This document shows positions 1 through 7,418 of a stretch of 19,113 nt of DNA, piece by piece. The stretch is from Deltaproteobacteria bacterium (GTDB lineage: Bacteria; Desulfobacterota; Dissulfuribacteria; Dissulfuribacterales; QOAL01), in assembly GCA_015486425.1 (NCBI GenBank), contig WFRQ01000044.1:1-19113 (forward strand), in the 5' to 3' direction. Below the pieces are notes generated by a model, which did not search any database, was not told the DNA's origin, and saw only the letters and a program-made list of their open reading frames with translations. Position numbers and translations under genes: made by a program. Each line of letters opens with the position of its first letter. The first letter of the stretch is position 1.

Positions 1-8
1 AAATCTGA

Positions 9-47
9 GCGCGCCATCATGCAACTTGTTTTTGGACAGCCCCTTAC
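9..47 (-). repeat. Dispersed repeat E, copy 1
   Basis: Read on the minus strand this matches 13890-13935. Shared segments in the same order are GTAAGGGGC, GTCCAAAAA, AAGTTG and ATGATGGCGCGC. The other copy carries about 7 extra bases (GATGTTG) before the last block. It lies beyond the rpmA terminator, so it is probably intergenic. Its full extent is cut by the window edge. Function is unknown. Confidence 0.6.
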
Positions 48-96
48 GGGAGGAAATGCACTCCCACCTTTCGAAAGCATATATCAGGCAGGCCAT

Positions 97-134
97 AAAA
101 AAAAGCCCGCAACAGATTATATTCTGCTGAGGGC
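97..134 (-). terminator. Intrinsic terminator of the rplU-rpmA unit
   Basis: On the minus strand a 12-position stem (arms 123-134 and 105-116, one mismatch and one G-T pair, 6-nt loop) is followed by eight T residues (97-104). It begins 36 nt after the rpmA stop codon. This is a classic rho-independent terminator. A smaller GCAGG/CCTGC hairpin lies between it and rpmA at 150-163. Confidence 0.85.
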
Positions 135-169
135 CTTGAAAATTTTAATGCAGGAATGCCTGCTTGTTG

Positions 170-433
170 TCAGGCAGCCGCTGTCTCCTGATATACACTG
201 ATATGCTTGCGATTACGTTTTACTTCAAATTTGACCACCCCATCAGTCAGTGCAAATAAGGTATAATCCTTGCCCATGCCTACATTCTTCCCAGGGTGGA
301 ATTTTGTGCCGAGCTGCCTTACAAGAATATTGCCGGCCCTCACTGCCTGGCCGCCGTATCGCTTGATTCCGCGTCTCTGCCCCTTACTGTCTCTTCCGTT
401 TTTTGAACTTCCACCGGCTTTTTTATGTGCCAT
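170..433 (-). CDS. rpmA: 50S ribosomal protein L27
   Basis: L27 is a protein of the large ribosomal subunit whose N-terminal tail reaches the peptidyl transferase centre. The 87-residue product begins MAHKKAGGSSKNGRDS, the hallmark of the family, and continues with the conserved GGQAV(R)AGNILVRQ-type core and HPG(K)NVG(M)G-type loop. Length is normal for the family. There is no cleavable N-terminal extension of the Firmicutes type, since MAHKKAGG follows the start directly. An AGGAG ribosome binding site lies 9 nt before the ATG. The gene follows rplU by 50 bp on the same strand, the usual rplU-rpmA pair, and is closed by the terminator at 97-134. The GTPase gene obg, often next in line, is not visible before the window edge. 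Confidence 0.98.
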   Translation of the reverse strand: MAHKKAGGSSKNGRDSKGQRRGIKRYGGQAVRAGNILVRQLGTKFHPGKNVGMGKDYTLFALTDGVVKFEVKRNRKHISVYQETAAA

Positions 434-483
434 GACCTGTTTCTCCTGTTCCTTCTGTTACTTCTTTACTGCCCGCTCAGGGT

Positions 484-795
484 CTATACTGTAAGTTCCT
501 TTATTTCCAGGGCGGTAAACGGCTGTTTGTGGCCATTTTTTACCCTGTAACCCTTGCGTTTCTTTTTCTTGAAGACAATCACCTTTTTGGCATGTCCCTG
601 TTCAATAACCCTGGCCGTGACTGACGCGCCTTCGACCACTGGGGTGCCGAGGGTTACGTCTTCACCGTTAACAACCATGAGCACATCTGATATCTCTACC
701 TCATCACCGGGAGCGGCATTGAGTTTTTCTACTTTTAGAATGTCTCCCTGGGAGACCTTATACTGTTTTCCGCCTGTCTTTATAACAGCGTACAT
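484..795 (-). CDS. rplU: 50S ribosomal protein L21
   Basis: L21 binds 23S rRNA in the large ribosomal subunit. The 103-residue product starts MYAVIKTGGKQYKV, the standard N-terminus. It carries the C-terminal signature KKKKRKGYRVKNGHKQPFT. An upstream in-frame codon would add seven residues. I chose the ATG at 795 because a GGAGG site sits 8 nt before it and because it matches the family N-terminus. It is co-directional with rpmA (50 bp downstream) and lies 133 bp after the mltF-like gene. It is probably transcribed from the promoter at 865-892, giving a leader of about 60 nt. That leader contains the direct repeat CAGGCACT twice and the palindrome GCCTGCAGGC. Whether it is a regulatory structure cannot be told from sequence alone. 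Confidence 0.98.
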   Translation of the reverse strand: MYAVIKTGGKQYKVSQGDILKVEKLNAAPGDEVEISDVLMVVNGEDVTLGTPVVEGASVTARVIEQGHAKKVIVFKKKKRKGYRVKNGHKQPFTALEIKELTV

Positions 796-864
796 ACAAA
801 AATCCTCCGGTTTCATAGTGCCTGCAGGCTTTTATAAACGAGTGCCTGTAAAGGCCGGACGCGA

Positions 865-892
865 AACATACCACGAAGAAGTCCTGTGTCAA
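865..892 (-). promoter_or_regulatory. Sigma70-type promoter for rplU-rpmA
   Basis: On the minus strand a perfect -35 box TTGACA (887-892) is separated by 16 nt from TATGTT (865-870). The expected start site is near 858, giving a leader of about 60 nt before rplU. It lies between the stop of the upstream mltF-like gene and rplU, so rplU-rpmA need not depend on mltF transcription. Confidence 0.65.
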
Positions 893-928
893 GGCTGCAG
901 AAAGGTTTTCAATATGATTCAGCAGGCA

Positions 929-2416
929 TCAAATGGCATCATGTGCTGTTTGTCTTGCGCCTTCAAGGCCCCTTATGGACCAGCCGAGAGATGAGTCGTC
1001 ACCTTTTCTGCCTGTGTTCTGCACTATAAGCCTGTACGCGATGTAATATTTGTATATGTTATCAACATATGTGACGGTTTCCCTGCCTACACGTTTTGCT
1101 GCGGCAATTTCTACATTGCCAAACCATATATCAGGGTTCAATTTCATGCGACGCGCGTCTTCCCTGAGCTGAATTACACGCCTGGGTCCGGCATTGTAGG
1201 CTGCAAAGGTAAACAGCATCTTGTTAAGGGTGTCGGTGTCCAGGCTGCTGAAATAGCGATTATAAAGGAAGTGCAGATATTTTGTGCCTGCCTTAATGTT
1301 ATTTTCAAGGGTAGTAATATTTTTTACATTCACATTGGGATCACGGGCAGTGGATGGCAGTACCTGCATTATGCCCACTGCCCCTCTGCTGCTTCTCTTG
1401 CGGTTGTTAAGCTCCGACTCCTGATAGGCCAGAGCCACAAGCATGAGCCAGTCAAAATTGTACTGGCTGGCATATTTCTGAAAAAATTTTATGGTTTTGT
1501 CAAATCTCTTGACGGCATTGCGGCGAGCCGGATTTTTTATCCATTTATTGTCTTTAAAATAGCGATTTATGAGGATGTTGCCCATGAGCGTGCCCTGCCT
1601 GTTTTTCTGCACAAACTGGTTCAGGGTTTTTTTAAGCCCGGGGCTGTTTTTGCGAATTGCCCATGCAATCTGTCCGCCTGAATGAATGATGATGTCATTT
1701 CGAACAGTTATGTTTTTCAGAACCCCGGCCCACAGGTTGGCCTTGTGGTTGTCCACTACTGCCCATGGAAGTATGCCTGCGTTTACCATCTGCAGCATGT
1801 CAGAGTCAGTCAGATAGGTGGAGGCAGGTTTGAGGGTTATCTCTTTGAGTCCCTTTTTTTTCAGAATTCTGTTTATGCGCAGCAGATGTTCCCAGTAGCT
1901 GCTCTCCTCTCTTACCAGCAGGGTGCGGCCTGACAGGTCTGTAATGCGTGCCACCGGCGGGGCCTTTTGCCCTGTTACCAGCACTTCATCTATATTCGTG
2001 GCTACAGGGTCACTGAAATCCACCTTTTTCAACCTCTCACGCGTAATGGTGAGATTTGCCGCTGCTATATCCCCATAACCCTCCTGCAGCATGTCAAGGA
2101 GCCTGTCTCTGTTGGCAGGTATTAATACCACACTGATCTTCATGGTACCTTTACTGTATTTTTTGTTCAGGAATGCCTCAAACTGTTTCATATATTCATA
2201 GGTGATGCCTCTCTGTCTGCCATGGTCCAGGAAATAAAAGATATCATCGCAGACTATCAGTACCCGCACCGTGCGGCGTTTGAGCATTCCATCCAGATCG
2301 CCTGTCCAGCGCTGCATTTCGATATGTTCGTCTATCATGTCCTTCATGGCATGGGCAGGAAGGGTCATGATAAGGAACAACATTATAATAAAGGTTATGC
2401 CACGTATCCGGGTCAT
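929..2416 (-). CDS. mltF: MltF-like membrane-bound lytic murein transglycosylase
   Basis: The product is predicted to cleave the MurNAc-GlcNAc bond of peptidoglycan, releasing 1,6-anhydro-muropeptides in the periplasm. The 495 residues show a signal peptide (about 1-23, hydrophobic core then AHA). A periplasmic solute-binding (SBP_bac_3) domain follows at about 48-290, with segments typical of that fold such as GDIAAANLTITRERLKKVDF. A C-terminal SLT/GH23 domain begins at about 315. Catalytic-site motifs are visible: Glu333 in AYQESELN, GAVGIMQ (345-351) and AAYNAGP (405-411). There is no lipobox cysteine, as in MltF and unlike several other Mlt enzymes. A GGAGGA site lies 5 nt before the ATG. 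It stands upstream of rplU on the same strand with no obvious terminator between them. MltF assignment is firm at domain level; the precise ortholog is an inference. Confidence 0.9.
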   Translation of the reverse strand: MTRIRGITFIIMLFLIMTLPAHAMKDMIDEHIEMQRWTGDLDGMLKRRTVRVLIVCDDIFYFLDHGRQRGITYEYMKQFEAFLNKKYSKGTMKISVVLIPANRDRLLDMLQEGYGDIAAANLTITRERLKKVDFSDPVATNIDEVLVTGQKAPPVARITDLSGRTLLVREESSYWEHLLRINRILKKKGLKEITLKPASTYLTDSDMLQMVNAGILPWAVVDNHKANLWAGVLKNITVRNDIIIHSGGQIAWAIRKNSPGLKKTLNQFVQKNRQGTLMGNILINRYFKDNKWIKNPARRNAVKRFDKTIKFFQKYASQYNFDWLMLVALAYQESELNNRKRSSRGAVGIMQVLPSTARDPNVNVKNITTLENNIKAGTKYLHFLYNRYFSSLDTDTLNKMLFTFAAYNAGPRRVIQLREDARRMKLNPDIWFGNVEIAAAKRVGRETVTYVDNIYKYYIAYRLIVQNTGRKGDDSSLGWSIRGLEGARQTAHDAI

Positions 2417-2438
2417 GTTTCCTCCGATTTTTTCAACT

Positions 2439-2486
2439 GGTTCCCATGCTCCAGTGCGGGAACGGTACTGTTTGAAGCTGCAGCTT
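2439..2486. repeat. G-P hairpin doublet, copy A0, in the mltF leader
   Basis: Palindrome G (arms GGTTCCC and GGGAAC, 2439-2463) is followed after 10 nt by a degenerate palindrome P (AAGCTGCAGCTT, a perfect 12-bp palindrome at 2475-2486). The same two palindromes recur in the same order with 8-10 nt between them at 2626-2674, 13562-13609 and (G degenerate) 16629-16666. This copy lies only about 22 nt before the mltF start codon, so it would be in the mltF leader RNA. Confidence 0.65.
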
Positions 2487-2510
2487 TATGGAAAAATCTA
2501 CATATGTCAA
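2483..2510 (-). promoter_or_regulatory. Possible mltF promoter
   Basis: A perfect TTGACA (minus strand, 2505-2510) is followed after 16 nt by TAAAGC, a poor -10 match. The -10 region overlaps the AAGCTGCAGCTT palindrome. The -35 box is convincing; the -10 box is not. Confidence 0.35.
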
Positions 2511-2530
2511 TATATTCAAGCGAGGCCTTG

Positions 2531-2764
2531 ATTTTATCCGCAAATAGCAAATAGCTGAAAGCTGAAAGCTGAAAGCTCAAGGCTCAAAGCTGAAGGCTCA
2601 AGGTAAAAGAAGGTCTTATCTGCTGGTTCCCAAGCTCCAGTTTGGGAACTATGAAATGGAAGCTCCTGCTTCCCCACTTGCCTGAGGGCACAATTTGATA
2701 AACTGCCTGAGCATATTTGCGTTGTTCGTTGCGCTTGTCATGGTAATGGCGTTCACAGTGAAAA
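2531..2764 (+). repeat. Composite intergenic repeat, copy A (Head-G-P-S)
   Basis: Four modules occur in order: Head (2532-2612), palindrome G (2626-2649), palindrome P (2659-2674) and module S (2713-2764). Head contains a 22-nt block found unchanged in all four Head copies in the window, with core CTGAAAGCTCAAGGCTCAAA. Here it is preceded by a threefold tandem of AGCTGAAA. Copy C at 13494-13697 has the same modules in the same order and orientation. No coding potential is seen. Nothing is recognised in 2765-2861. Confidence 0.85.
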
Positions 2765-2861
2765 GTTCAGTTTGAATATCTATGCGGAAAAGAGTCTGGC
2801 TCCTGCTGGTGGTTTCATCTCTTTGATTTTACCAAATTTTTTCCATATTTCTGGTATGTCC

Positions 2862-2895
2862 AAAATGTAGGATTAATTATCAAATACTACATTTT
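2862..2895. promoter_or_regulatory. Inverted repeat upstream of the acs promoter, candidate operator
   Basis: Arms AAAATGTAG (2862-2870) and CTACATTTT (2887-2895) are exact inverse complements, 16 nt apart, in AT-rich DNA. The site ends 45 bp before the acs -35 box, centred near -97 relative to the inferred start site. Such a position suits an activator site. It matches no regulator consensus I recognise, and it is not one of the dispersed repeat modules. Confidence 0.4.
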
Positions 2896-2940
2896 TGTTA
2901 AAGTATTGTTTTTATTGCTAAACAAAATATAAGAAATCGC

Positions 2941-2969
2941 TTGACAAACCTAATAGTTGAGGGAATACT
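2941..2969 (+). promoter_or_regulatory. Sigma70-type promoter for acs
   Basis: TTGACA (2941-2946), a 17-nt spacer, then AATACT (2964-2969). The DNA just upstream is strongly AT-rich, which could act as an UP element. The implied transcript starts near 2976 and has a long leader of about 230 nt before acs. Confidence 0.6.
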
Positions 2970-3142
2970 TGTGTTCGGTGAATTTGGATTCATTTACCCT
3001 CATGGCAGAACCTGTGCCTGCCATGTGACTTTTGACGTTGCTCGATAGATGCAGTGGCTCGAAAGTAATGAATACCAGCACCTTTTAAATATAGAATATT
3101 TTTTGTAGTGCTTGTTGCAACGCATCAGTGGGGCAGCAATGA

Positions 3143-3178
3143 AATTTAAGGTCTGATCCGGAGCGGACCGTCTAAATT
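3143..3178 (+). promoter_or_regulatory. Hairpin in the acs leader, just before the ribosome binding site
   Basis: Outer arms AATTTA (3143-3148) and TAAATT (3173-3178) enclose inner arms GGTC (3150-3153) and GACC (3166-3169), with a 3-nt bulge on the right side. It ends 15 nt before the GAGGTGA ribosome binding site. The rest of the leader (2976-3142) shows no recognisable riboswitch. Confidence 0.35.
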
Positions 3179-3205
3179 CATACATTCTTAATTGAGGTGA
3201 GAAAC

Positions 3206-5188
3206 ATGAGTGAACAGGACAAGATTACCAGTCTTCTGCAGGAACAGCGTCTATTCAAGCCTTCACGCAAGGGGCAGCAGCACGCCCATGTAAAGAGCAT
3301 GAAGGAGTACAAGGAACATTACAAGGCCTCCATGGATGACCCGGCGGGTTTCTGGGGCAAAAGGGCCGGAGAGCTTATCTCCTGGTTCCGCAAGTGGCGC
3401 ACTGTTGTAAAGGCAGACCTGTACAAGCCGGAAATTCAGTGGTTTGTAGGCGGTCAGCTCAATGTGGCATACAACTGCCTTGACCGCCATCTCGAAGACG
3501 GCCGCAGGAACAAGGCCGCCATAATCTGGCAGGGTGAGCCTGAGGAAGACGTAAAGGTTTACACATATCAGATGCTGCATACTGAGGTATGCCGTTTTGC
3601 CAATGTGCTTAAGAAGAAGGGCGTAAAGAAAGGTGACAGGGTATCTATCTATCTCCCCATGATTCCGGAGCTTGCCATTGCAATGCTTGCCTGCGCCCGC
3701 ATAGGCGCCATGCACAGCATAGTATTTGCAGGTTTCAGCGCCAGCAGCCTGAAGAACAGAATTCAGGACTGCCAGGCCAAGCTCCTTGTAACCTCTGATG
3801 CAGTGCTCAGGGCTGGCAAGACAATTCCCCTGAAGCCCAATGCGGATGAGGCGCTGAAGGACTGTCCTACTGTTGAGTCCTGCGTGGTGGTAAAGAGGGC
3901 AGGTAATGATGTTGATATGCAGGAGGGGCGCGATTCATGGTGGCATGATGATGTCAGCGCTGATGACATATCTGACAAGTGCGATGCAGAGCCCATGAGC
4001 GCCGAGGATATCCTCTTTATTCTCTACACAAGCGGCAGCACCGGCACGCCTAAGGGTGTTGTCCATACAACAGGCGGATACCTTACCTATGCGGCCCATA
4101 CCACGCAGTGGGTGTTTGATCTCCATGATGATGATGTTTACTGGTGTACCGCTGATATCGGCTGGATTACAGGGCATACCTATATTGTGTACGGCCCCCT
4201 GGCCCTTGGCGGCACATCTGTAATGTTCGAGGGCGTACCATCCTATCCTGATCCTTCCAGGTTCTGGAAAATAGTTGAAAAGTTCAAAATAAATATCTTC
4301 TATACTGCCCCCACGGTAATAAGGGCTCTCATGCGTGAAGGTACTGACTGGACCGAAAAATACGACATATCTTCTCTCAGGGTGCTGGGTACAGTTGGTG
4401 AGCCCATTAATCCAGAGGCATGGATGTGGTATTACACATATATCGGGCATGAGAAACTCCCCATCGTGGATACCTGGTGGCAGACAGAGACAGGCGGCAT
4501 ACTCATCTCGCCCCTGCCGTTTGCAACTCCTCTCAAACCGGGTTCTGCTACCTATCCGCTTCCCGGTGTGGATGCAGCCATTCTGCGTGAGGACGGAACC
4601 GAGGCATCTACCAATGAGGGCGGCCACCTTGTAATAAGACGTCCGTGGCCAGGCATGCTCAGGGGTGTATTCAACAATCCCGAGCGTTTCAAGAGCACCT
4701 ACTTTGAGAGGTTCCCCGGCGTGTATGACGCAGGTGACGGCGCCAGGCGTGATGAGGATGGATATTTCTGGATCATGGGCCGTCTTGATGACGTTATCAA
4801 TGTCTCCGGACACCGTATGGGAACCGCTGAGATTGAATCAGCCCTTGTATCCCACGAAAAGGTCGCCGAGGCCGCAGTTGTGGGAATGCCTCATCCGGTG
4901 AAGGGCCAGGCAATATATGCCTATGTGACCCTCAAGACCGGCATAGAAGAGACAGACGATCTCAAGAAGGAACTCAGGACCCACGTGCGCAAGGAGATAG
5001 GCCCCATTGCATCTCCAGAGGTAATCCAGTTTGCAAGTGGTCTTCCCAAAACAAGGAGCGGCAAGATCATGCGTCGTATCCTCAGGAAGATTGCCGCAAA
5101 TGATACAAGTGATTTCGGTGATACCTCAACCCTTGCTGATCCTTCAGTGATAGAGAACCTCATCGAAGGCAGAACAGCCAACTCCTGA
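3206..5188 (+). CDS. acs: Acetyl-CoA synthetase (AMP-forming)
   Basis: The enzyme makes acetyl-CoA from acetate, ATP and CoA through acetyl-AMP, releasing AMP and pyrophosphate in the cytoplasm. The 660-residue product is close to the usual length of about 650. Visible adenylate-forming motifs are YTSGSTGTPKG (274-284), YWCTADIGWITGHTY (312-326), TWWQTETGG (423-431), the YDAGDG block (507-512), GRLDDVINVSGHR (525-537) and PKTRSGK. Lys620 in PKTRSGK is the catalytic lysine and, in known Acs enzymes, the site of regulatory acetylation. I chose ATG 3206 over an in-frame GTG at 3197 because GAGGTGA (3194-3200) is well spaced from the ATG. The gene has its own promoter and stands ahead of the acetate-related cluster at 5487-10301. 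Acs rather than propionyl-CoA synthetase is inferred from overall similarity and context. Confidence 0.96.
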   Translation: MSEQDKITSLLQEQRLFKPSRKGQQHAHVKSMKEYKEHYKASMDDPAGFWGKRAGELISWFRKWRTVVKADLYKPEIQWFVGGQLNVAYNCLDRHLEDGRRNKAAIIWQGEPEEDVKVYTYQMLHTEVCRFANVLKKKGVKKGDRVSIYLPMIPELAIAMLACARIGAMHSIVFAGFSASSLKNRIQDCQAKLLVTSDAVLRAGKTIPLKPNADEALKDCPTVESCVVVKRAGNDVDMQEGRDSWWHDDVSADDISDKCDAEPMSAEDILFILYTSGSTGTPKGVVHTTGGYLTYAAHTTQWVFDLHDDDVYWCTADIGWITGHTYIVYGPLALGGTSVMFEGVPSYPDPSRFWKIVEKFKINIFYTAPTVIRALMREGTDWTEKYDISSLRVLGTVGEPINPEAWMWYYTYIGHEKLPIVDTWWQTETGGILISPLPFATPLKPGSATYPLPGVDAAILREDGTEASTNEGGHLVIRRPWPGMLRGVFNNPERFKSTYFERFPGVYDAGDGARRDEDGYFWIMGRLDDVINVSGHRMGTAEIESALVSHEKVAEAAVVGMPHPVKGQAIYAYVTLKTGIEETDDLKKELRTHVRKEIGPIASPEVIQFASGLPKTRSGKIMRRILRKIAANDTSDFGDTSTLADPSVIENLIEGRTANS

Positions 5189-5218
5189 TTCTGCTCTACT
5201 GATAAAGCTGTAACCTGG

Positions 5219-5259
5219 AACGCTCAATTCAGGTTTAACTCTTACCTGAGTTGAGCGTT
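5219..5259 (+). repeat. Palindrome N, copy 1; possible acs terminator
   Basis: Arms AACGCTCAATTCAGGT (5219-5234) and ACCTGAGTTGAGCGTT (5244-5259) form a 16-bp stem with one G-T pair and a 9-nt loop, 30 bp after the acs stop. Only three T residues follow, so it is a weak terminator by sequence. The left arm recurs in inverse orientation upstream of lon at 12833-12849, so it is a dispersed element rather than a dedicated terminator. Confidence 0.7.
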
Positions 5260-5266
5260 TCACCTG

Positions 5267-5310
5267 AACTTGCATGACAGGGGATATTTTCAGCCCTGAA
5301 CATGAAAGTT
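5267..5310. repeat. Palindrome M, copy 1
   Basis: Arms AACTTGCATG and CATGAAAGTT with inner AGGGG and CCCT blocks. Related copies lie at 16533-16576 and 16964-17009. A degenerate partial Head (GCTCAAAGTCAGAAGCC, from about 5320) follows. Function is unknown. Confidence 0.7.
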
Positions 5311-5354
5311 GGCTCTATGCTCAAAGTCAGAAGCCGTTGCTCCAAAAAAACACT

Positions 5355-5441
5355 GTCCCAAACCTGAGTTTGGGAACCGGCAAATTAGAGCTTCTTTTAC
5401 TTTGAGCCTTGAGCTTTCAGCTTTGAGCTGTTTTCGGATAA
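5355..5441 (-). repeat. Composite intergenic repeat, copy B (Head-G, inverted)
   Basis: On the minus strand this reads Head (5441 down to 5389) then palindrome G (5378-5355, arms CCCAAA and TTTGGG). It is the inverse complement of the left part of copy C at 13495-13586. P and S modules are absent. The Head end is 45 bp before the start of the gene at 5487. The 298-bp gap between acs and that gene is therefore almost all N, M and Head-G repeats. Confidence 0.85.
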
Positions 5442-5486
5442 ATTATTGTAAAAATTCATTCGGCTGCAAATTAAAGTGGAAGATAT

Positions 5487-7418
5487 ATGCCTGTAAACGA
5501 CAAGACCGGCGTTCATTCAGTTTCACCTGAGGTAGTGCTTCTGTTTCTCAAGAAGACCATTCCCTTTAATGAACTGGATGAAGATACCCTTAAGAATATC
5601 GCGCGCCATATTATTATTGATTTTTATCCCAAGGGGACAGTTCTCTTCAAACAGGATGAGACCGATGTAGAGTACGTATATATCATCCAGAAGGGCGGGA
5701 TGAAGATATACCTCAAGGATGAGGAGGGTAATATTACCCTCAAGGATTTCAGAGGCGAAGGGGCCTATGTGGGGGCGCTTCCAATTATTCAGGGAACCAG
5801 GGCAAACCTCAATGTGGAGACAGTTGAGGATACCTTCTGCTTCCTTCTGCCCAAGGAGGTCTTCCTTGAGCTTGTTCAGAACCACACACGGGTGACCCAG
5901 TATTTCTTAAAGAGTTTTTCTGAGAAATTCATCCGGACTGCCTACAGAGAACTCAGGCACAGGAACATGGTGCCGCGTACTGAAGGAACCCTTTTTCTCT
6001 TCAGTGCCAGGGTCAAGGATATTGTAAAGCGTGAGCCCCAGTTCATAGAGGCCGGAAGCCATGTCCAGGAGGCAGCGCGTCGCATGGCAGAACAGCATAT
6101 CGGTTCCCTTCTTGTAAAGGGGACGGATGGTCAGGTTACGGGCATTGTCACTGACAAAGACCTCAGGACAAAGGTTGTGGCAGAGGGCAGAAGCCTTGCC
6201 ACGCCTGTGGGGGAGATCATGGCTGCTCCCGTGGCCTCCATTACATCCAGCGCGGTGTGCTTTGATGCGCTTCTCTCCATGATGAAGCAGCAGATACACC
6301 ACCTCGCGGTGGAGGAGGACGGAAAGATCATAGGCGTAATCACTGCCCATGACATCATGGTGCTCCAGGGCAGTTCGCCTCTGTATCTCTTCAGGGAGAT
6401 AGTTGCACAGCGCTCCATCGAGGGGCTTTATCCCCTTTCCCAGAAGGTTCCTCTCGTAGTCAGGACGCTCATTGAGGAGGGGGCAAAGGCCAACAATATC
6501 ACCAGGATGATTACCATTCTCAATGATCACATACTGGACAGGCTGCTTACCCTTCTTCAGGACGAGATGGGGCCACCTCCTTTACCGTTCTGCTGGCTTC
6601 TCATGGGCAGCGAGGGGCGTAAGGAGCAGACTTTCCGGACAGATCAGGATAATGCCCTTGTTTACAGGGTTCCTGACAGCGATGCCCTTGCCGCTCAGGC
6701 AGAGGAGTATTTCAAAGAGTTTGGTACAAAGGCCATTGATCATTTGGAGAACTGCGGATATCCCAGGTGTCCAGGCGATATCATGGCATCGAACCCCAAG
6801 TGGCGGGCCTCACTTGAAAAATGGAAAGGGTATTTTGACCACTGGATAGATGCCCCTGAACCACAGGAGGTACTGCACGCCTCCATATTTTTTGATTTCA
6901 GGCCGGGTTTTGGTGAGACGTCAATGGCTGACACTCTGCGTCAGCATATCATCGACAGGACGGAGCGACAGCAGATTTACCTGCTTCACATGGCCAGGGA
7001 TTATCTGTCCAACAGGGTTCCACTTTCTTTTTTCAAGAATTTCATAGTTGAAAAGAATGGTGAACATAAGAACAAGCTTGATATCAAGCACAAAGGGCTG
7101 GCGCCAATAGTTAATTTTGGCCGCATCCTTGCCCTGAAGCATGGCATAAGAGAGACCAATACCATTGCCAGACTTACTGCCCTGGCAGACAAGGGCCATA
7201 TAAGCAGTGAGCTGTGTTCAATGGCAAAGGATGCCTATGAGCTTCAGATGCAGATGAGATTTGTTCATCAGCTTGAGCAGCTTGAAAATGGCATGCAGTC
7301 TGACAACTACATAGATCCCGGACGTCTGAGTGATCTTGAAAAACAGATGCTCAAGGACGCCTTTGCAGTGATAGAGAGGCTTCAGGGCGTACTCAAATCC
7401 ATCTTCCCGGTGGGTTGA
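5487..7418 (+). CDS. cNMP-binding / CBS-pair / DUF294 putative nucleotidyltransferase
   Basis: This 643-residue cytoplasmic protein has four parts. A cyclic-nucleotide-binding fold lies at about 18-150. Two CBS domains follow at about 175-295 (GIVTDKDLR, then GVITAHDIM). A DUF294 nucleotidyltransferase domain comes next, with the signature GSEGRKEQTFRTDQDNA (374-390; Asp386 and Asp388 likely bind metal). The substrate-binding DUF294_C domain ends it, at about 490-640. The nucleotidyltransferase fold is related to the GlnD/GlnE uridylyl- and adenylyltransferases, but the substrate of DUF294 proteins is not established as far as I know. CBS pairs commonly bind AMP or ATP. AMP is a product of Acs, so a link to acetate activation is a reasonable inference. 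The ribosome binding site is weak (GGA, 6 nt upstream). Its stop codon overlaps the start of the exonuclease gene. Confidence 0.88.
   Translation: MPVNDKTGVHSVSPEVVLLFLKKTIPFNELDEDTLKNIARHIIIDFYPKGTVLFKQDETDVEYVYIIQKGGMKIYLKDEEGNITLKDFRGEGAYVGALPIIQGTRANLNVETVEDTFCFLLPKEVFLELVQNHTRVTQYFLKSFSEKFIRTAYRELRHRNMVPRTEGTLFLFSARVKDIVKREPQFIEAGSHVQEAARRMAEQHIGSLLVKGTDGQVTGIVTDKDLRTKVVAEGRSLATPVGEIMAAPVASITSSAVCFDALLSMMKQQIHHLAVEEDGKIIGVITAHDIMVLQGSSPLYLFREIVAQRSIEGLYPLSQKVPLVVRTLIEEGAKANNITRMITILNDHILDRLLTLLQDEMGPPPLPFCWLLMGSEGRKEQTFRTDQDNALVYRVPDSDALAAQAEEYFKEFGTKAIDHLENCGYPRCPGDIMASNPKWRASLEKWKGYFDHWIDAPEPQEVLHASIFFDFRPGFGETSMADTLRQHIIDRTERQQIYLLHMARDYLSNRVPLSFFKNFIVEKNGEHKNKLDIKHKGLAPIVNFGRILALKHGIRETNTIARLTALADKGHISSELCSMAKDAYELQMQMRFVHQLEQLENGMQSDNYIDPGRLSDLEKQMLKDAFAVIERLQGVLKSIFPVG

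Noticed and set aside
2551..2606. CRISPR-like direct repeats
   Set aside because: The unit is 8 bp, repeated back to back without spacers, and belongs to the dispersed Head module. There are no cas genes.
3000..3185. Small minus-strand open frame of 61 codons upstream of acs
   Set aside because: It lies in the acs leader, has no ribosome binding site, and its product resembles no known family. Chance is the best explanation.
3935..4813. Long antisense open frame (292 codons) inside acs
   Set aside because: It is the shadow of a strongly conserved enzyme gene, with no ribosome binding site or recognisable domain.
5219..5259. Dedicated strong acs terminator
   Set aside because: The stem is excellent but the T tract is only three bases, and the sequence recurs before lon. 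It is better described as a dispersed palindrome that may also terminate.
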